Below, one piece after another: positions 1 to 10,602 of a stretch of DNA of 64,000 nt. Source of the stretch: Cylindrodendrum hubeiense (lineage: Eukaryota; Ascomycota; Sordariomycetes; Hypocreales; Nectriaceae); NCBI GenBank assembly GCA_014621425.1, contig JAANBB010000014.1, forward strand, positions 186,001-250,000, written 5' to 3'. The number at the start of each line of letters is the position of its first letter. Positions within the stretch are counted from its first letter, which is position 1. A program made the translations under genes and the position numbers. The notes beneath the pieces were generated by a model, which saw only the letters and a list, made by a program, of their open reading frames with translations, made no database searches and was not told the DNA's origin.

Positions 1-217
1 TGTGGTATAAGCCTCATTGAAGGATTGCCACAGGGTGCACGTGCTTCGCTGTGTGTGATACTTATCACTGGCCTCCGGTTTTTGTCTGGCTGCAAGTCTG
101 TCATTCATTAAATTTCTACAGATTACGCTATCTGCGCTATCCCAGCACCCCCCTGTCAAGAATCGCACGCGTTGTCCACTTGCCTCACTTCACCTAGTTA
201 TCCCAGTTTCAGTCGCG
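1..217. other. Left-edge non-coding sequence
   Basis: No supportable gene is seen. It includes the upstream sequence of the small membrane protein gene that begins at 218. Short open frames here have no family resemblance. Confidence 0.4.
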
Positions 218-765
218 ATGGACGCTCCTGCGACCATGACAGACGTTTCTACTTGGCTGATCGCGCATATCGCGTGCGTTCTGGTCCATTTCGGTTTGAT
301 GATGTTGGGAGCGATCGGCTTTATCACCGCCGACGATTGGGATGTCTCGAAACTGTGCTGGATGGGCAGCGCCATGGTGAGCACATGCAACGACGCTCGT
401 CATAATGGACTCCAACTGACAGACTCGGCAGGGCGCTTTCATCATGGCTGCGAACATATTTTACCTAGCATTTTCCGCAGCGCTTGAACAACGTACCGTC
501 GGTGCTACCACCCAAAGCCGGCGCTTTACTCAGCAGATTGTGCTCGCTGTCGGCACGCTGTTCAATTCTACTTTCGCAATAGGCTTGGATTTCACTTTCG
601 CAGTATCAATAGGATCCCATGCGGAAGGAGGCGCCGTTACTAAAGTATTATGCGCGGTTGCAATCATAGCCGGGTAAGCACTTCACGAATTACGCAATAC
701 ACGAGTGTGCTAACATTAGCAAATTTGAAGAACCGTGGCTCTCACCACAGACGTACTGGATGTAA
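218..765 (+). CDS. Small four-helix membrane protein, unknown family
   Basis: I do not recognise the family. Three exons (218-376, 432-673, 720-765) join in frame to 148 residues. The introns are 55 and 46 nt with GTGAGC/GTAAGC donors, CTGAC/CTAAC branch sites and CAG/TAG acceptors. The product is almost wholly hydrophobic. Four probable membrane segments lie near residues 13-37, 48-70, 84-110 and 122-136, with a short polar C-terminus ending EEPWLSPQTYWM. That conserved-looking tail is reached only by using the second intron, which supports the model. There is no cleavable signal peptide. The upstream ATG at 218 is preferred because the whole first helix follows it. It resembles the many small tetraspan (MARVEL-like) fungal proteins only in architecture. 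It could be a decayed or lineage-specific gene. Confidence 0.6.
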
Positions 766-1295
766 TCAAAATGTGGCATATCTTTAAGGACAACCGGGAA
801 ACATATACACTGCTGAATGAGATGGACCCGGATGATGTTTAGGTTTTGGGCTTCTTTCCTGTACTATTAGGGGTTATTTGGGAATGAACGCTGTAGAATA
901 TCGTGCGAGCAAAGTTTAGAGGTCGAGGGTCATAACCCAAAGGATATTATACATTGCATGCTTCCCTTTTACTAATAAAAGGCAATGACAGGCAGCATTT
1001 GGATACCTCAAGCACCACCTCGGCAGTTTTCTACCGTTTTTGAGAAACGCTATTTCTCCCTATAGGGTAGGATCATCGGCCTAGCGTATCGGAGCGCGTT
1101 CCGACCGGGATTGAAGGTGCTTAGTGTTTCCACTTTGAGGCATAACAAACAGCCCCATCCCGGGTCATCTGCGGAGATGGCTTCATCGTGTCCCGGATAT
1201 CGGTAATGCGTGAACTGACTTAAAAACTCGCCATTTCTGTGTGAACACGTTGGCCAAAAATCTCTCATCAGTATACAGTTGGCTTTTCGTTCAAT
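766..1295. other. Intergenic, no gene seen
   Basis: This is 530 bases between the small membrane protein and the DUF1593 gene, both on the plus strand. It contains AT-rich stretches and the promoter of the DUF1593 gene. The minus-strand open frame at 1050-1313 overlaps that gene's start and has no family resemblance. Confidence 0.4.
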
Positions 1296-2778
1296 ATGGC
1301 CGAACCCACTCAACGTGTGAACGTCGTTCCCTTTCCGTTAAGGCCGCGAGTCTTCATTTTAACCGACATCACTAACGAGCCCGATGACGCCCAGTCGTTC
1401 TGCCGATATCTGACCTACTCCAACCAGTTTCAGACCGAAGGAGTCGTCGCATGCACATCAATATGGCTCAAAGACAAGGTTGCACCGGAGAATCTGTTTC
1501 AGATTCTCGATGGATATGAGCCGGTAGTCGATAACCTCAATGCCCACGCCCACCCACAATTCCCCTACCCCTCTGCCGATTACATGAGAAGCATTATCAA
1601 GCGCGGTCCTCCAGTAAGCAATAAACTTTATTTCTACCAGCAAGCGCTAACCTTGTTCCCAGGTCTATGGCATGGAGGCTGTTGGAGACGACATTCCGCT
1701 GAGTGAAGGAGGAAACCTCCTCTTGCAGAGCATGACGGCTCCCTCTGACGAACCACTCTGGGTCCTAGTCTGGGGTGGCACGAATGTGCTGGCTCAAGTG
1801 CTCAACAAAATCCGACATCGCCCAGACGCGGCGGCACTACGTTCAAAGTTGCGCGTGTACACCATTTCCGACCAGGACGATAGCGGCGCCTGGATCCGCC
1901 ACCAATGGCCCGACATCTTCTACATCTGCTCCGTACACGGCTGGAATCAGTATGGAATGTCTGCATGGGTAGGCATCTCAGGAGCCGTTGACCAGGGAGG
2001 CCCAGACCCGTCCAAGGTCGCCAAGGAATGGCTGAAGGAGCACATTCAAGTCGGACCGCTTGGAGCTCAATATCCCGACCTTGAATATATCATGGAGGGA
2101 GACACACCCACATTTTTGTACCTGATACAAAACGGTCTAAGTGTTCCAGAGAGGCCTTCGTATGGCTCTTGGGGTGGTCGTTATGTCCCTCTCAATGTCA
2201 GCGACAAGGGAATCCCGAAAGGGCACTATGCCGATACTGTCGATACGGTGACAGGATTGGATGGCCAGATTTATAGAAGCAACAAAGCAACTATCTGGCG
2301 TTGGAGGAACGCGTTCCAGGAAGATTTTGCCGCTCGCATGCAGTGGACCCTGACGAATGATTTTACAAAGGCCAATCATCACCCTGTTGTTGCCGTCAAC
2401 GGCGATATCGGGATCACTCCTTTCAATATGGATGCAGACGCCGGATCAACGATCACCATTGACGCATCGGAGACGTATGACCCGGATGGCGACAAAATTT
2501 CATTCAAGTGGTTCCAGTACATCGAACCGAGTGCTGAGCAAACATATCACCCGCCTGAGGTGTCCAAACTCCAAATCAAGACGATTAACGAGAGCGGCAG
2601 CAAGGTGGAAGTCACTATCCCTGGGCCTGAGCTGTCTTGCATTCTGTTCCGGGAAAAGAAACAGATCGAACGCGGTCTCCTCCTGCACCTGATCTTGGAG
2701 GTTACGGATAGTGGATCACCACCTCTGACGAGCTACCGTAGAATTCTCATCCAACCAGTTAACAACAACTTGAAGTGA
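1296..2778 (+). CDS. DUF1593 (Sde182-type nucleoside-hydrolase-like) protein
   Basis: Two exons (1296-1613, 1663-2778) split by a 49-nt intron give 477 residues. The N-terminal half is a nucleoside-hydrolase-like DUF1593 domain: RVFILTDITNEPDDAQSF near residue 19, then the DEPLWVLVWGGTNVLAQVL segment around 140-160. The last 110 residues form the beta-sandwich partner domain (DADAGSTITIDASETYDPDGD). In this family a D-x-x-N-x-x-D-D motif sits where nucleoside hydrolases bind calcium, so glycosidic-bond hydrolysis is likely. The substrate is unknown. The bacterial name 'cellulose-binding Sde182' suggests polysaccharide. No signal peptide is visible, so an intracellular site is inferred. The downstream sugar carrier (3737) makes a sugar-scavenging role plausible. 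Confidence 0.88.
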
Positions 2779-3736
2779 GCGGTGGAAATGAATGGCGGTC
2801 GATAGATAGAATTGGTAGAAACCAAATAGATTATACTCTCATCACCGGGTAACGACTCTGTATTAATACCATGTTTCACCTCTGTGTATGTGACCTGGTG
2901 CTTCATTTTATGGAAACCTCGATTGAAAATGCAAATGTAAGTTATCCATTCTCGCCCTGTGTTTAAATTTGTCTCTGCCTCGGTTCCCAGGGTATGATAG
3001 AGACCAAGAGAGTTTAATAGTTGTATTCCATGCATGCCGTGAATCTCCTAGCTTTGCACTTCCGAAACCATAGCGCCATCCAGGCTAATAATTTGAACTG
3101 TGGTAGAATTTCTCGAACGTTTGGAGCCGAAGCACCGAAGTGCTTGTGGCCAGAATGGAAATCCCGAACCAGTTCACAAAAATAGGCATCCTGGGACGAG
3201 CTAGGTGACATATGACCTTACCAAGCTTTGAAATCGAATGATCAGCTAGCCCTACGTCATGAATAAGTTGATGGGGTCTCCAAATTGGCGTTTTTATCCC
3301 CCAGAAATTGCTAAACCCCAGACCATCTCCTTCTAGCGGGTCTTATCCCTCACTACTGGTGCAACCCCGCACTTTGAAAAGAGCTCTCTAGGATGAACCG
3401 TGGAGCACCCTGTACGTTTCGGGCAATCTTAAGCACTCCGAACAAGGGATCGCCTCACTCCCCGGAAACCGCTAACCACAACACGAGGGCTACACGACGA
3501 CGGCGTCGCATTAGGTCCGAGCGGAATCTGGGGTTCGTCAGAAGTTGGGGAAATGAAAACCGCATGCAACATGACCAATGTCGATCAATACTAAATACAG
3601 CTACAACCAGACGAGTCATTAAGTTTGTTAACTCTTATAAATTCCAACCGCTAACCCCTCAAAGTCACTATTTCAACACCGCGGTTGTGTCCTTGACTAT
3701 CATAATATTTTATTGCATGAACGCCTATCTACAAAG
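2779..3736. other. Intergenic and promoter of the sugar carrier
   Basis: 958 bases with no supportable gene. The short frames on both strands lack family resemblance. The segment just before 3737 is AT-rich and would serve as promoter and leader of the MFS carrier. Confidence 0.4.
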
Positions 3737-5496
3737 ATGACGAGAAACGATAGCAGTCTTCCTGAAGAAAAGCTCGGCGTTGAACAGGTCGAGGCCACTC
3801 AAGATGCGCAGCTAGCCCATCTGTCCGATCAAGAGGATCATGAAACCGGCGTCTGGAAATCCTTTGTCAAATACCCTTGGGCATGCGCCTGGTGTGTTTA
3901 TGCTTGCTGGTGCATCATTCTTGTTAGTTTCGACGTGCAAGCTGCCGGTAGCGTTATTGGGATTCCCCAGTTCCGAAAAGACTTTGGCCACAAGTTTGGT
4001 GACAGCTACGTTGTCCCGGCCAAATGGCAGTCTGCCTTTAGCGGAGCTCCAGTTGCTACGTATGTATAACTCCCCTGTTGGAGAAAAAGTAATACTAACC
4101 TCAAATCTTATAGAGCTGTGATTTCCTCTCTAATTTCCGCGGAACTTGCCGACTGGATTGGCCGAAAGAACGTCCTCATAGGCTCTCTCCTCGTGTCCAT
4201 GGCTGCAGTTGCCGTCGAGTTTGTTGCAACCACAAATCTCGTCTTCTTCTTGGGCAAGCTCTTGAATGGTGTCATGGTTGGTGGAGTTGCCACAACCATG
4301 GTCAGCTACATCGGAGAGGTGAGTTTGGTCATTCGTAACAACTCCTAACAATTGCTCACTCGTTTCCAAGATCACCCCTCTAGCCCTACGCGGTGTGTTT
4401 ACTTGTGGTGTTGGTGTGGCCTACGGTATCGGCCCATTAGTCGCCTTCATCGTGATCAACTACACTGGTGACGTCGAGACACGGTGGGCGTATCGAACAG
4501 TTTTCTGTTGTCAATGGGCATTTGCCGGCGTGGCCTTGCTTCTTGTCGCGTTCATGCCCGAGTAAGTGACGTTTTTTATTATCATATTGTGCCCTCCAGC
4601 TAATGGAAATCAGGTCCCCATGGTGGCTTGTTTCGAAAGGAAAAAAGACGAGAGCGCTCAGAGGTCTGGGTAAACTTGGCTATACCGGAGAAGCTGCCCA
4701 CAAGAAACTCGCACTCATTGAGCTTACACTTGAGCACGTTCGCGCGGAAACTGAAGGCGTATCTTACATGGAGTGTATGCGAAAGTCCAACCTTCGCCGT
4801 ACCATGATCAGCATTATGCCACTGTGCATCCAGGCGTTGTCTGGTATTGCTTTTGTGGCAGGCTACTTTACCTACTATCTCCAGCTGGCAGGCTATTCGA
4901 CCACGATGAGCTATCGAATTCAGATAGCGCAGCCTGTTCTATCCATTGTTGGCAACCTGATGGCTGCTACCATGGTTGACAGGGTTGGAAGACGGGATCT
5001 AACCTTTTGGGGTCTTGTCATTCTTACCCTCTTCCTCCTAATCACCGGAGGTCTAGGAACAGGAACCTCGAAGCCCGCGATCACGGGAACGGTAGCATTC
5101 ATCCTTATTTACAGCTGGTGGTACAACGTCTCTATTGGTTCCACGGCATTCTCCCTACTTTGCGAAGTCTCCACGTCTCGTCTACGTGTCAAGACTATCG
5201 CCATTGGATACGCCGTGCAGAATTCCATCAACGTCATGTGGCAGTTTGTGATTCCGTTCATGTTTAATCCTGATCAAGGGAACCTCGGCGCAAAGGTGGC
5301 ATTTATATTCGGAGGCCTGTGCTTATTCGCCTTGGTTTATCTTTGGTACTGCCAGCCTGAGACTGCTGGTAGATCATATCAGGAACTGGATGAAATGTTC
5401 GCTCTGGGAGTTCCCGCAAGAAAGTTCAAGGGATACAAGACTGAAGTCCAGATTCAGAATGAGGCTGCCGCTCAGGGTCTAGAAAAAGAGCTATGA
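3737..5496 (+). CDS. MFS sugar transporter (hexose/alpha-glucoside type)
   Basis: Four exons (3737-4059, 4114-4318, 4371-4561, 4614-5496) with introns of 52-54 nt give 533 residues, the usual size for fungal sugar/H+ symporters. Twelve membrane segments can be traced. Family marks are ADWIGRKN in loop 2-3, the PESPWWL motif after helix 6 (restored exactly at the third splice junction), DRVGRRDLTFWG in loop 8-9, and PETAGRSYQELDEMF after helix 12. The protein imports a sugar or oligosaccharide across the plasma membrane with protons. The closest flavour is the maltose/alpha-glucoside permease group, but substrate cannot be read from sequence. The start at 3737 is chosen over 3713 because MTRNDSS begins the usual acidic cytosolic tail. 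It converges on the reductase gene with about 200 bases between them. Confidence 0.92.
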
Positions 5497-5704
5497 TAGC
5501 ACTACTGAGGTAAATATCTCTCGCTCTATGTAGTGGGGGGAATCATATGGAGTGGATGTCTGATGCTCATTTTCGGTTTCCATGTTGGGAAGTACTCGAT
5601 CATATTCATAGATATAAGTACTGTCTACCATCTCGTCTCATGATACAAACAAACGGCTACAAATAAACAATACACTCCCCAGCGCAGTTCTTGAACAACC
5701 ATCG

Positions 5705-7868
5705 TTATCCCCACACATCTTCCAAGAACCCACCCATTCTCCTCCATCCTGTCCACCATTCATCACGTTCACTTTCGCTCCATCCTTTCGCTGCAGCTGC
5801 TGAATCTTTCAATACAGCCGCAACTTCTCTTGACATAGCTGCACGACCGCATACATAGACCCTAGCACCTTGGTCCAGGATCATGGCACTTAGTTCTTCC
5901 CCACGAGCTTCGACGGCATTCTGAACATATCCTCGACCAGGCTTTCCATGATACTCCATACGGGAGTATACTGAAATGATCTCAGCTCCAGGAAGGCCAG
6001 CGACTGTCTCTTCCAGTTCTTTTTGGTAAATAAAATCTTCTTCAGAGCTTCGGCACCCAAAGAACAATAAAGTCCGCCCGACAGGCCTCCCCATGGCATG
6101 GAGTCGCGCTCGTTCCAGGAGAAACCCCCGGAAAGGCGCAATACCTGTGCCTGCTGCTACCATGATTATGTTTGCGGTGGATGCTGGCGGACGGAAGGCG
6201 GATTTGCGGACTGCCACATATAATCGGGGACTTGGGTCTGTGGGGATGAAGTGAGAAAGTTGAGAAACTGGGGTTTGCGAATTGGCCAGCCGTGAGGCAG
6301 AATGGAGGTAATTAGATGCTACTCCATGAACTGATTCGGTTGGATTCCCAGATAACGAAGTCTTGACAACCAGAGCTGTGACACTCATAGTTCGTGGGGA
6401 TATGACGCTGCTGCTTGAAATAGAGTAAAGTCGGGGATGCAGCGTGCTGAGAGTCTCAACAACGAATGATAGAGGAATACCTGCCCAAGCTCCATCCTCT
6501 GGCATGCCTTGTAACTTGATAGAAAGCTCTAAAAGGCGTCCAAATGTCAGATAATTTGCTTCTGAGAACTCTGCATGCTTGGCTTTGTCTTTGACCAATG
6601 TGTCGAGAAATGATTTGACAGAGGGTGATGGAGCAAATTGTGCCAATGCCTCGATTGTATCTCGTGGGACAACTGCGCAGATCTCGAGATAGTGCCGAAA
6701 TAGGACTTCGGGTGTAGTTGGCGTGGGAACGGGAACTTTGATAGTGGAATCGAGTGACTTGATGGACAGCGGGATGCTCCGGCTGCTGGTCAAGCCGAGC
6801 ACACGAAGCAATCGATCCACCTCGTCGTCTGGATTTACTGGCCATACCGCTAGATGGTCGCCAGTCTTATAACTCATCCCGGGAACCTCGGACAGATCGA
6901 AATCCATGTGGATGCAGTTGCGTGTAGAATTGTGGAAGAGCTCGTGAGCATTGTGAATGGGCAAGGAAACCGCAGGTGACGTTGAGGCCACGCGCTTCTG
7001 CGCCGGGGCTCCCATGTGCAAATCAATGATATCGAGAGATTCGTCTCGGTCTACCCTGAGACCGGGCAGGTATACAGGCTCCCGCTCCTCTAGCTTTAAC
7101 TTGTCCTTCAAAGCTTGGAGTACTGAGTCTTTCCATTGCACGAACTGTGCTTCGGTGCTTCCTTCGGCGTCATCGGCTTTTGTTAAAGGGAGGATCATTC
7201 TCGCTCCAGCACTATCGAGGGCCGTCGTAACCACATCGATGACTCGATTATAATGCTGATAGTTGCTGTTGCCCAAGCCTAGGGCAGCGTATTGAAGATT
7301 GGCAAGTGGTTGCCGAGTCTTGCTCTGGAGGTACTTCCATAAATCGGCAGCGTTGTCCGGAGGGTCACCTTCGCCAAAGGTGGAAATAATAAACACCACA
7401 GGCTTCGATGCAGGAATAGACGCGATTGTATCTGCGTCATAGTCCGAGAGGTCGGCAGCGATTGCCTGAAGGCCAAATCGAAGGCGGCAGTCTCGAGCAA
7501 GCCGAGCAGCAAGCGCCTCGGCAGTTCCAGACTGAGAGCCCCAGAAAATGACAGCATCTTTGTTCTATTTCATAAGTTAGGTAGTTGTTCTCAATTTCTT
7601 GTGTGATTTACGGAGCACGTACCGATTCCTCCAACAGTGTTGCAATATTTCGACTTTTCTTGTGGCGTCCTTGACTATCTCCATTTTTCAACTGGGGCTT
7701 CTCGAAAAAGAGATGCCGGTACGGGCCGGGTCGAGCCCATGGCTTGTAAAAGACCACGGCCGAGCTGGCCGCGAGAGCTAGAAGCGCTGCGACATCGCCG
7801 ACGGATTGAGGCGACGCGGTCTTCAGCGCCTCCGCAACATTGAATGCGTCAGGTGACAGTGAGATCAT
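5705..7868 (-). CDS. NADPH-cytochrome P450 reductase paralog (CPR)
   Basis: Two exons (7868-7623, 7564-5705; intron 58 nt) give 701 residues, full length for a microsomal diflavin reductase. An N-terminal anchor (LLALAASSAVVFY, about residues 28-41) is followed by an FMN domain (WGSQSGTAEA, STFGEGDPPDNA). Next comes the connecting/FAD domain (GDHLAVWP, RLYSISSSS) and the NADPH domain (AAGTGIAPFRGF, FFGCRSSEEDF, YVCGRAAMSREV), ending in the expected C-terminal aromatic region DVWG. It passes electrons from NADPH through FAD and FMN to P450s at the ER. It is clearly diverged from the housekeeping Aspergillus-type CPR (STFGEGDPPDNA here, TYGEGEPTDNA there), so a second, pathway-linked CPR is likely. 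It is divergent from a microsomal P450 at 8822 with a shared 953-base promoter. Confidence 0.93.
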
Positions 7869-8821
7869 TGTGCCGGTTCGGGTGGGTATGCAATCAGTGC
7901 TTTTGGGAGTGTGGCAATGGGCTCATCAATTGCGAGGACATGCAGGTGGTTTTAAATTCATTACATCTGAAAGATATTTGAGCAATTGCCTTGCCTGTGA
8001 TAACCCGACCATAATCCGACTGATTTCTTAATCGGAATAGCCAACTGCCGCGACTCAGGCTATAGTTCCACTGATTGACACGATAAGTCGCAAAGGTGTG
8101 TAGAAAATCGGCTAGACATTTAGTTCGACATGGGCGCCCCCAGAACGCATCACACATTGAGCGAGGCCAACCGATCAAGAAAGTCGGCTCGACTTTCCGT
8201 AATAAAAATCCAAACTAGCTTCATCCGGTTTCGCCAAGTCCTGACGCTGGCCAATTACTGGGTGCTGATTCAAGGTTGGGGTAAGGCTTGACTTAGCGTA
8301 TGCACCTTCATCAGTGGAGAATCTCGACTAAGCTGCTCAATCTAGAAAGTCGTGACGAGATGCTACATCACATGCAATTCTATATGAAACTTCCCTCGCG
8401 AAGGAAAGTATTTCCGCTTACTGAGTGGGGGTCGAGACCAGCTGCGCTTCAGAGGCTGGCGAGAGACTCGTGATAGGGTCGCCACGATTCCATATCACGA
8501 ACAGCTGGTCCTATCCATGTGGGACACGACACCTCATGACTTGTTAAGATGCGGGGTAGTTGATTATCGGCAATGGATCGAGTCCGGGGATCTGTCCGGG
8601 AATCTGAACATACCCCAGTGTGGAATGTAGTCCCGACCTTCTGTATAATGTGAATTGATATAGAATGTATTGTGTGGGGATTCCACTGACATGGCACTGA
8701 TTGGGCATCAAAATTGAAGTAATTAACGGCCGAGAAGTATTAAATATCCATTTAAAGCATCTAGTCTACATCCATCTCTGAAAATAGTCGAGCTCGAAAG
8801 TCAACCGACTTCTTTCTTGAG
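7869..8821. promoter_or_regulatory. Bidirectional promoter of the CPR/P450 pair with AAGTCG elements
   Basis: This is the only DNA between two divergent start codons. I see five close copies of AAGTCG/CGACTT: 8085-8090, an inverted pair AAAGTCG-GCT-CGACTTT at 8180-8196, one at 8347-8352, and a looser inverted pair GAAAGTC-AAC-CGACTT at 8796-8811, ten bases before the P450 ATG. About half a hit is expected by chance in this length. TTTAAA-like AT-rich DNA near 8740-8755 could be the P450 core promoter. That these are binding sites for the neighbouring regulator is inference. Confidence 0.5.
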
Positions 8822-10450
8822 ATGTATTCCATCTTGGTGCCCGTGGGCGTCGCGTCCATTTTGTTCGTGTACTTCATTATTAGCCCTGTCTTCATCTACT
8901 TCCAAGACCGTAAGAACTTTCGCAAGTACCCCTCCATCAATGCCATTGCAGGAATTACCGACCTTGGGTTCATGTATGAATACTACAAGGGCTTCACTTC
9001 CAAGAGCTTGAACCGTTCGAAGCGCCTAAACGAGCTTCACAAGATCCATCCCGTCATCCGCATCGGTCCCAACTCGTTGTCCTTTTCTGGAGTTCAAGCT
9101 ATCAAGGTAGGAAATAACCCACACCTTGGCAACATAGAGACTCTCCCTAACGATGCGGCATAGGATATCTACGGCCATGGAACGCCTTGCACCAAGGACG
9201 CATTCTACGAGGTCACGGCTGGCACACACTCCCACCTAGCAGATGTAATCGACAAAGCCGAGCATGCCCGCAAGCGAAAGGTCCTCTCTTCTGCCTACGC
9301 CCTCAAAAACCTAGAAGACTGGGAGTTCAAGGTCGCCGAGAAGGCGGACCAATTCCTCAAAGCCTGCGACGCAGCTGCCACTGCCCCGTTGAAGGCTGGC
9401 ACGAACCCCGACCCTTCCGACTTGAAATTCGACTACCGCAAGTATTCCAACTTCTTCAGTATTGACGCCATTGCCGATATTGGCATCTCTGAAAAGCTCG
9501 GCATGCTCGTCAGGGGTGATGATACATGTTCAGCAGAGCGCATGGATGGCACCATGCATGAAGTCCACTTCCGCGATGCACTTCACAGCCTGGCTCGCGC
9601 GCAGGTATGCCTTGTTTGGGCTTATCCCTGGTACAAGTTCAATACTTTCTTGTCAAAGTTGGTTTCATCGGACTTCCGTCGCATGATGCACCTCGATCGC
9701 TGCTGGAACGACATGGTCTACCATCGCGCTCGCAAGAGGATGGCTCGATATGAGGCAGGCGAAAGCCACGACGATTTCTTCCAGGCCCTCATGCATGACA
9801 AGAGTGGACAGGACCACAACCTCGACTGGGGTGAGATTGTTGCTGAAGTTTCCATCATGATGAACGCTGGTTCTGACACTACTGCTATGGCCATGGTCAA
9901 CGTCATGTACTACCTGCTCAAACATCCGGACATCCTCAAGAAGCTTCGCGAAGAGGTTGATGCTGTCGTTGATGCCGATGAGGTCGTCACCCCATACGAC
10001 AAGGTCAAGCATCTACCATACCTCCAGGCCGTCCTCAACGAGTCTCTGCGCATCTCGCCGCCCGTTGTCTTTAGCCTGCCCCGAAAGACACCGGCCGAGG
10101 GATATCAAATTTCATCCGAGTTTATTCCCGGAAATACGTCCGTCAGTATCTCCGCTTACGTGGCCCACCGCGACGAGGAGGTCTTCCCCGACGCAGAGAC
10201 CTTCAACCCCGATCGGTGGTTGGGTGACAAGGGGCGCGAGTTGCAGCGTGGTTTCATTGCATTCAGCGCAGGGGCCAGAGGCTGCATTGGCCGCAATATC
10301 TCTTACTTGGAGCAGACGGTTCTTCTTGCCAGTGTTGTTCACCGGTATGAAATGGCACTTGCAAGTCCTGACTGGGAGCCGGAGGTGTTGGAGGGAACAA
10401 ACTTGTGGATGAAGGAGATGCCTGTCAAGGTTTGGTTGCGGCAGATGTGA
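8822..10450 (+). CDS. Microsomal cytochrome P450 (benzoate-4-hydroxylase-like group)
   Basis: Two exons (8822-9106, 9164-10450; intron 57 nt) give 523 residues. The N-terminus is a membrane anchor (VASILFVYFIISPVF). The I-helix has AGSDTTAMA, the K-helix ESLR, the PERF region FNPDRW, and the heme loop FSAGARGCIG with thiolate Cys469. All P450 hallmarks are intact. The I-helix A-G-x-D/E-T-T pattern and general sequence resemble fungal P450s annotated as benzoate 4-monooxygenase-like, which act on aromatic acids and detoxify plant phenolics. That family placement is from memory and is tentative. Being head-to-head with a reductase paralog suggests the two are co-induced and work together at the ER. 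A regulator gene follows in convergent orientation. Confidence 0.93.
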
Positions 10451-10602
10451 GGGCTATGTAATTTTTACGATGATAGAATAGCCAAAGACTAGAGTCGGAG
10501 AGTAAAAGATGAGCTTTGATTTTGTATTACATTGGCTTTTTTTTCTTCCATTTTCCAATTGTGAATGCGGAATCCATTTGAGCTGTTTCATATGCTTCAT
10601 CG

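Noticed and set aside
9600..9620. Possible second intron in the P450 at a GCGCAGGTATGC site
   Set aside because: The frame reads straight through with normal P450 sequence, and removing a segment would delete conserved positions.
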